A DNA stretch of 64,000 nucleotides from GCA-2720975 sp964469565 (GTDB lineage Bacteria; Planctomycetota; UBA1135; GCA-002686595). The notes under the pieces were generated by a model. The model made no database searches and was not told the origin of the DNA. It saw only the letters and a program-made list of their open reading frames with translations. Positions 61,877 through 64,000 of the stretch are shown piece after piece (position 1 is the first letter of the stretch; each line of letters opens with the position of its first letter). The stretch spans positions 1-64,000 of the forward strand of contig CAYXZD010000019.1 in assembly GCA_964469565.1 (NCBI GenBank). Direction: 5' to 3'. The translations under genes were made by a program, and so were the position numbers.

Positions 61877-62215
61877 ATGACCTACGTCGTCGCCGAGCCC
61901 TGCGTCAAGTGCAAGTTCACTGACTGTGTGGATGTTTGTCCCGTGGATTGTTTTGTGGAAGGCGTAAACTTCCTTGCAATTAACCCTGACGAGTGCATCG
62001 ATTGCGGCGCCTGTGTTCCCGAGTGTCCCGCTGAGGCCATCTTCGAGGAGACGGAGATTCCCGAGAAGTGGGAGGAGTATGTTGAGCTCAACGCCAAGCT
62101 CGCAGCGATCTGGCCTGAGATCTCCGAGCAAAAAGAGCCGCTTGCCGATGCAGATGATTGGAAGGATGTCGAAGACAAGCGCGAGCACCTCTCGGAGGAG
62201 CCCTTCGCTGGCTGA
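61877..62215 (+). CDS. fdxA: Ferredoxin, 7Fe/4Fe-4S type (FdxA-like)
   Basis: A 112-residue ferredoxin with MTYVVAEPCVKCKFTDCVDV, CPVDCF and then INPDECIDCGACVPECPAEA. The second cluster motif is a complete C-x2-C-x2-C-x3-CP. The first half has the spaced Cys set of seven-iron ferredoxins. The C-terminal 45 residues are acidic. It is a soluble electron carrier of the Azotobacter FdI type. Confidence 0.93.
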   Translation: MTYVVAEPCVKCKFTDCVDVCPVDCFVEGVNFLAINPDECIDCGACVPECPAEAIFEETEIPEKWEEYVELNAKLAAIWPEISEQKEPLADADDWKDVEDKREHLSEEPFAG

Positions 62216-62358
62216 TCGGTAAGCCGGCCGGTTGCTCCAGGGCTCCCAGCGGGGCAAGGGGGTATCGCTCACCAGTAAGCTGGAGTGTGGAGACCCGTGG
62301 GGTAAGGTCCATCCCTTGTGAGAGCGGGATTGGATCCCTGCCGTGCTGGGGAAAGGCG

Positions 62359-64000
62359 CTAACTGCGCCTGGGCTTCTTTCCCATCCCTTGGCCCCTGTT
62401 TGGGCGGCTGGATCCTTGGCTGCGCGGTGCCTGCCTCCGGGTCGACCCAGGCCTAGTCTGTTGTCTGCGTCCTGACGGAGTCCCACGGTGAGGACCTGTT
62501 TTGTGGCCTGCGCGAACCGATGAGGTGTCACCACGTTTATCGGGGACGAGGCAATCCGGACCACTGCCGATTAGATCTCCTCGCCCATACTCCCGCAGGA
62601 CACGGCGCACCGTGTCATGGTTTTCGGGCAAGAAGAACTGCATCAATGCTCGTTGAAGCCTGCGATCACGCAGGTGTTTAGCGACCTTGACTGTTTGCAT
62701 GGTCAGCGGATCGATGCCCGTGTGATACATGCACGTGGCAATGTCCATGGGGGCGGGAATGAAGTCTTGAACTTGACGCGGTTTATAACCGCGTCGTTTT
62801 AGGAACACGGCCAGTTCGATCATCTCCTCAACGCCCGACCCTGGATGCCCCGAGATGAAGTACGGTACGAGGTATTGTTCCTTTCCCGCCCTCTTGGAAG
62901 CCGCCGCAAACCCCTCCGCGAATTCATCGAAGGACTGTTTTTCGGGTTTCTTCATGAGCCCAAGCACATCCTTGGAGACGTGTTCAGGCGCGACTTTGAG
63001 GTGACCTCCCACATGGTGCCGAGCAAGGTCTTCGAGGTATTCGCTGTCGGCGCTAGCGAGGTCCATGCGAACTCCCGAGGCTACGTGAACGTGCTTGATA
63101 CCTGGTGTCTCGCGAGCTTTGGCCATGAGCGCTTTGGTCGGCCCGTGGTCGGTATCGAGTAGCTTGCAGATTGTTGGATGGACACAAGAGAGTCGACGGC
63201 AGACAGCCTCGACCTCGGGCTGGCTGCATTGCATGCGGTACATGTTGGCGGTGGGGCCCCCGAGGTCACTCAAGGTGCCTTTGAATCGCGGGTCCTGGCC
63301 TAGGGCCGTCACCTCTCTGAGGATTGACTCTTCTGAGCGACTCTGAATCTCCCGTCCTTGATGCAGTGTAATCGAGCAAAAAGTGCACCCACCGAAACAC
63401 CCACGCATGATGGAGACTGAGTCTTTGATCATGGTGTGAGCTGGGATGGGCTCTGTGTAGCTGGGGTGAGGCTCTCGCGTAAACGGCTGGTCGTGGGCCT
63501 GGTCGAGTTCCTCGGTGCTCAGGGGCAGGTTGGGAGGGTTGATCACCACGGTGCGGTCTCCGTGTTGCTGGGTGATACGGCGTGCATTGCGCGGATTGGT
63601 CTCCAAGTGGACCTTGCGGGTCATGTGGGCGAATAACTCTGCGTCGCGAACGACCTCTTCATAGCTGGGAATCTGAACGGTTGTTCCATCGCCCTTGTAC
63701 TCTGTGAAAGTGTGCTCTGGAACTTCCTCGTTGCGCCCAAGGAAGTACGCTGCTCCTCGCATGTTCCGCAGATCCCGGATGTTCTCTCCTCCTGCAATGC
63801 GCCTGGCGGCTTCGACTAGGAACTGCTCTCCCATTCCATAACCCACTAGGTCGGCCTTACTGGAGACAAGCACACTCGGGCGCACCTTGTCGGACCAATA
63901 GTCGTAATGGGCTACCCTGCGCAGTGAGGCTTCAACGCCGCCTGCTAATACGGGGATTCCGGGGAACGCTTCACGGCAGCGCTGTGCGTACACGCCCGTC
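62359..64000 (-). CDS. ygiQ: YgiQ-family radical SAM protein (N-terminus beyond window)
   Basis: The frame is open to the window edge, so the start lies outside. The radical SAM cluster motif is MRGCFGGCTFCSITLHQGRE, with three Cys in C-x3-C-x2-C. The upstream part has FPGIPVLAGGVEASLRRVAH and DYWSDKVRPSVLV, and the downstream part YLVPYFISGHPGSGVEEMIE and VQDFIPAPMDIATCMYHTGI, all standard for YgiQ. The C-terminal ~50 residues are basic and low-complexity (RRQQTRPGSTRRQAPRSQGS). The reaction catalysed by YgiQ is not established. Confidence 0.92.
   Translation of the reverse strand, partial: TGVYAQRCREAFPGIPVLAGGVEASLRRVAHYDYWSDKVRPSVLVSSKADLVGYGMGEQFLVEAARRIAGGENIRDLRNMRGAAYFLGRNEEVPEHTFTEYKGDGTTVQIPSYEEVVRDAELFAHMTRKVHLETNPRNARRITQQHGDRTVVINPPNLPLSTEELDQAHDQPFTREPHPSYTEPIPAHTMIKDSVSIMRGCFGGCTFCSITLHQGREIQSRSEESILREVTALGQDPRFKGTLSDLGGPTANMYRMQCSQPEVEAVCRRLSCVHPTICKLLDTDHGPTKALMAKARETPGIKHVHVASGVRMDLASADSEYLEDLARHHVGGHLKVAPEHVSKDVLGLMKKPEKQSFDEFAEGFAAASKRAGKEQYLVPYFISGHPGSGVEEMIELAVFLKRRGYKPRQVQDFIPAPMDIATCMYHTGIDPLTMQTVKVAKHLRDRRLQRALMQFFLPENHDTVRRVLREYGRGDLIGSGPDCLVPDKRGDTSSVRAGHKTGPHRGTPSGRRQQTRPGSTRRQAPRSQGSSRPNRGQGMGKKPRRS

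Noticed and set aside
1..64000. Prophage, defence island or CRISPR system
   Set aside because: No integrase, phage structural, restriction, Cas or toxin-antitoxin features were found.

Overview
This 64 kb window is bacterial, GC-rich, gene-dense and chromosomal. I see no rRNA, tRNA, CRISPR array, integrase or transposase. The flavour is that of a planctomycete-like aquatic bacterium, probably a metagenome-assembled genome. The reasons are two 100-N scaffold gaps, several sulfatase-type proteins, many secreted or lipoprotein hypotheticals, an FG-GAP repeat protein, a HEAT-like protein ending in a Trp-rich motif, gluzincin-type secreted proteases, and frequent TTG/GTG starts. The phylum is an inference; no marker gene here settles it.

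Layout. 1-4.3 kb: end of a sulfatase, two family-4 glycosyltransferases and a convergent patatin phospholipase. 4.5-6.1 kb: small membrane protein, HU/IHF protein, HEAT-like protein. 6.3-8.1 kb: glycosyltransferase coupled to a histidine phosphatase. 8.3-12.8 kb: 2Fe-2S ferredoxin, FAD glycerol-3-phosphate dehydrogenase, ArsC-like reductase and an ABC exporter pair. 12.9-17.2 kb: dihaem cytochrome c with a NOR/cbb3-like haem-copper oxidase subunit, an inositol-monophosphatase-like enzyme and thioredoxin reductase. 17.3-23.6 kb: glycosyltransferase with a long coiled coil, GT2, enolase-superfamily enzyme and FG-GAP protein. 23.7-33.2 kb: a peroxiredoxin with an in-frame UGA at its catalytic position, a transglutaminase-esterase fusion, a PLP dehydratase, a degenerate sulfatase, TrmJ-like methyltransferase, cobalamin adenosyltransferase, MiaE and a DUF3187-like lipoprotein. 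33.2-37.4 kb (minus strand): AtuA, AtuA-like small protein, phosphotransacetylase, FKBP, Smr and a lipoprotein. 37.6-44.8 kb: acyl-CoA ligase, chalcone-isomerase-like protein, Pla-1/cef-type lipase interrupted by an assembly gap, outer-membrane barrel, pyroglutamyl peptidase and DUF309. 44.8-51.9 kb (minus strand): two large secreted metalloproteases flanking a Met-rich acidic protein. 52-64 kb: a SelW-family gene with in-frame UGA, pyruvate kinase, a MinD/ParA pair followed by a helix-hairpin-helix protein, aminotransferase, ferredoxin and a partial YgiQ.

The most striking result is a pair of selenoprotein genes that standard gene calling splits or misses. One is a secreted 1-Cys-type peroxiredoxin with UGA exactly at the peroxidatic position (23698-24285, minus). 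The other is a 75-residue SelW/Rdx protein with a CxxU motif (52230-52457, plus). In both, a bacterial-SECIS-like hairpin places a G-starting apical loop 23 nt after the UGA. UGA is also used as an ordinary stop throughout the window, so a selenocysteine system, encoded elsewhere, is the best explanation.

Other points of interest: both scaffold gaps are flanked by exact duplicates (55 and 35 bp), so they are unmerged overlaps and not missing sequence. Collapsing the first restores one intact lipase frame. Short tandem repeats with a 12-bp unit recur inside several genes. The oxidase appears to lack one of the usual low-spin haem histidines.
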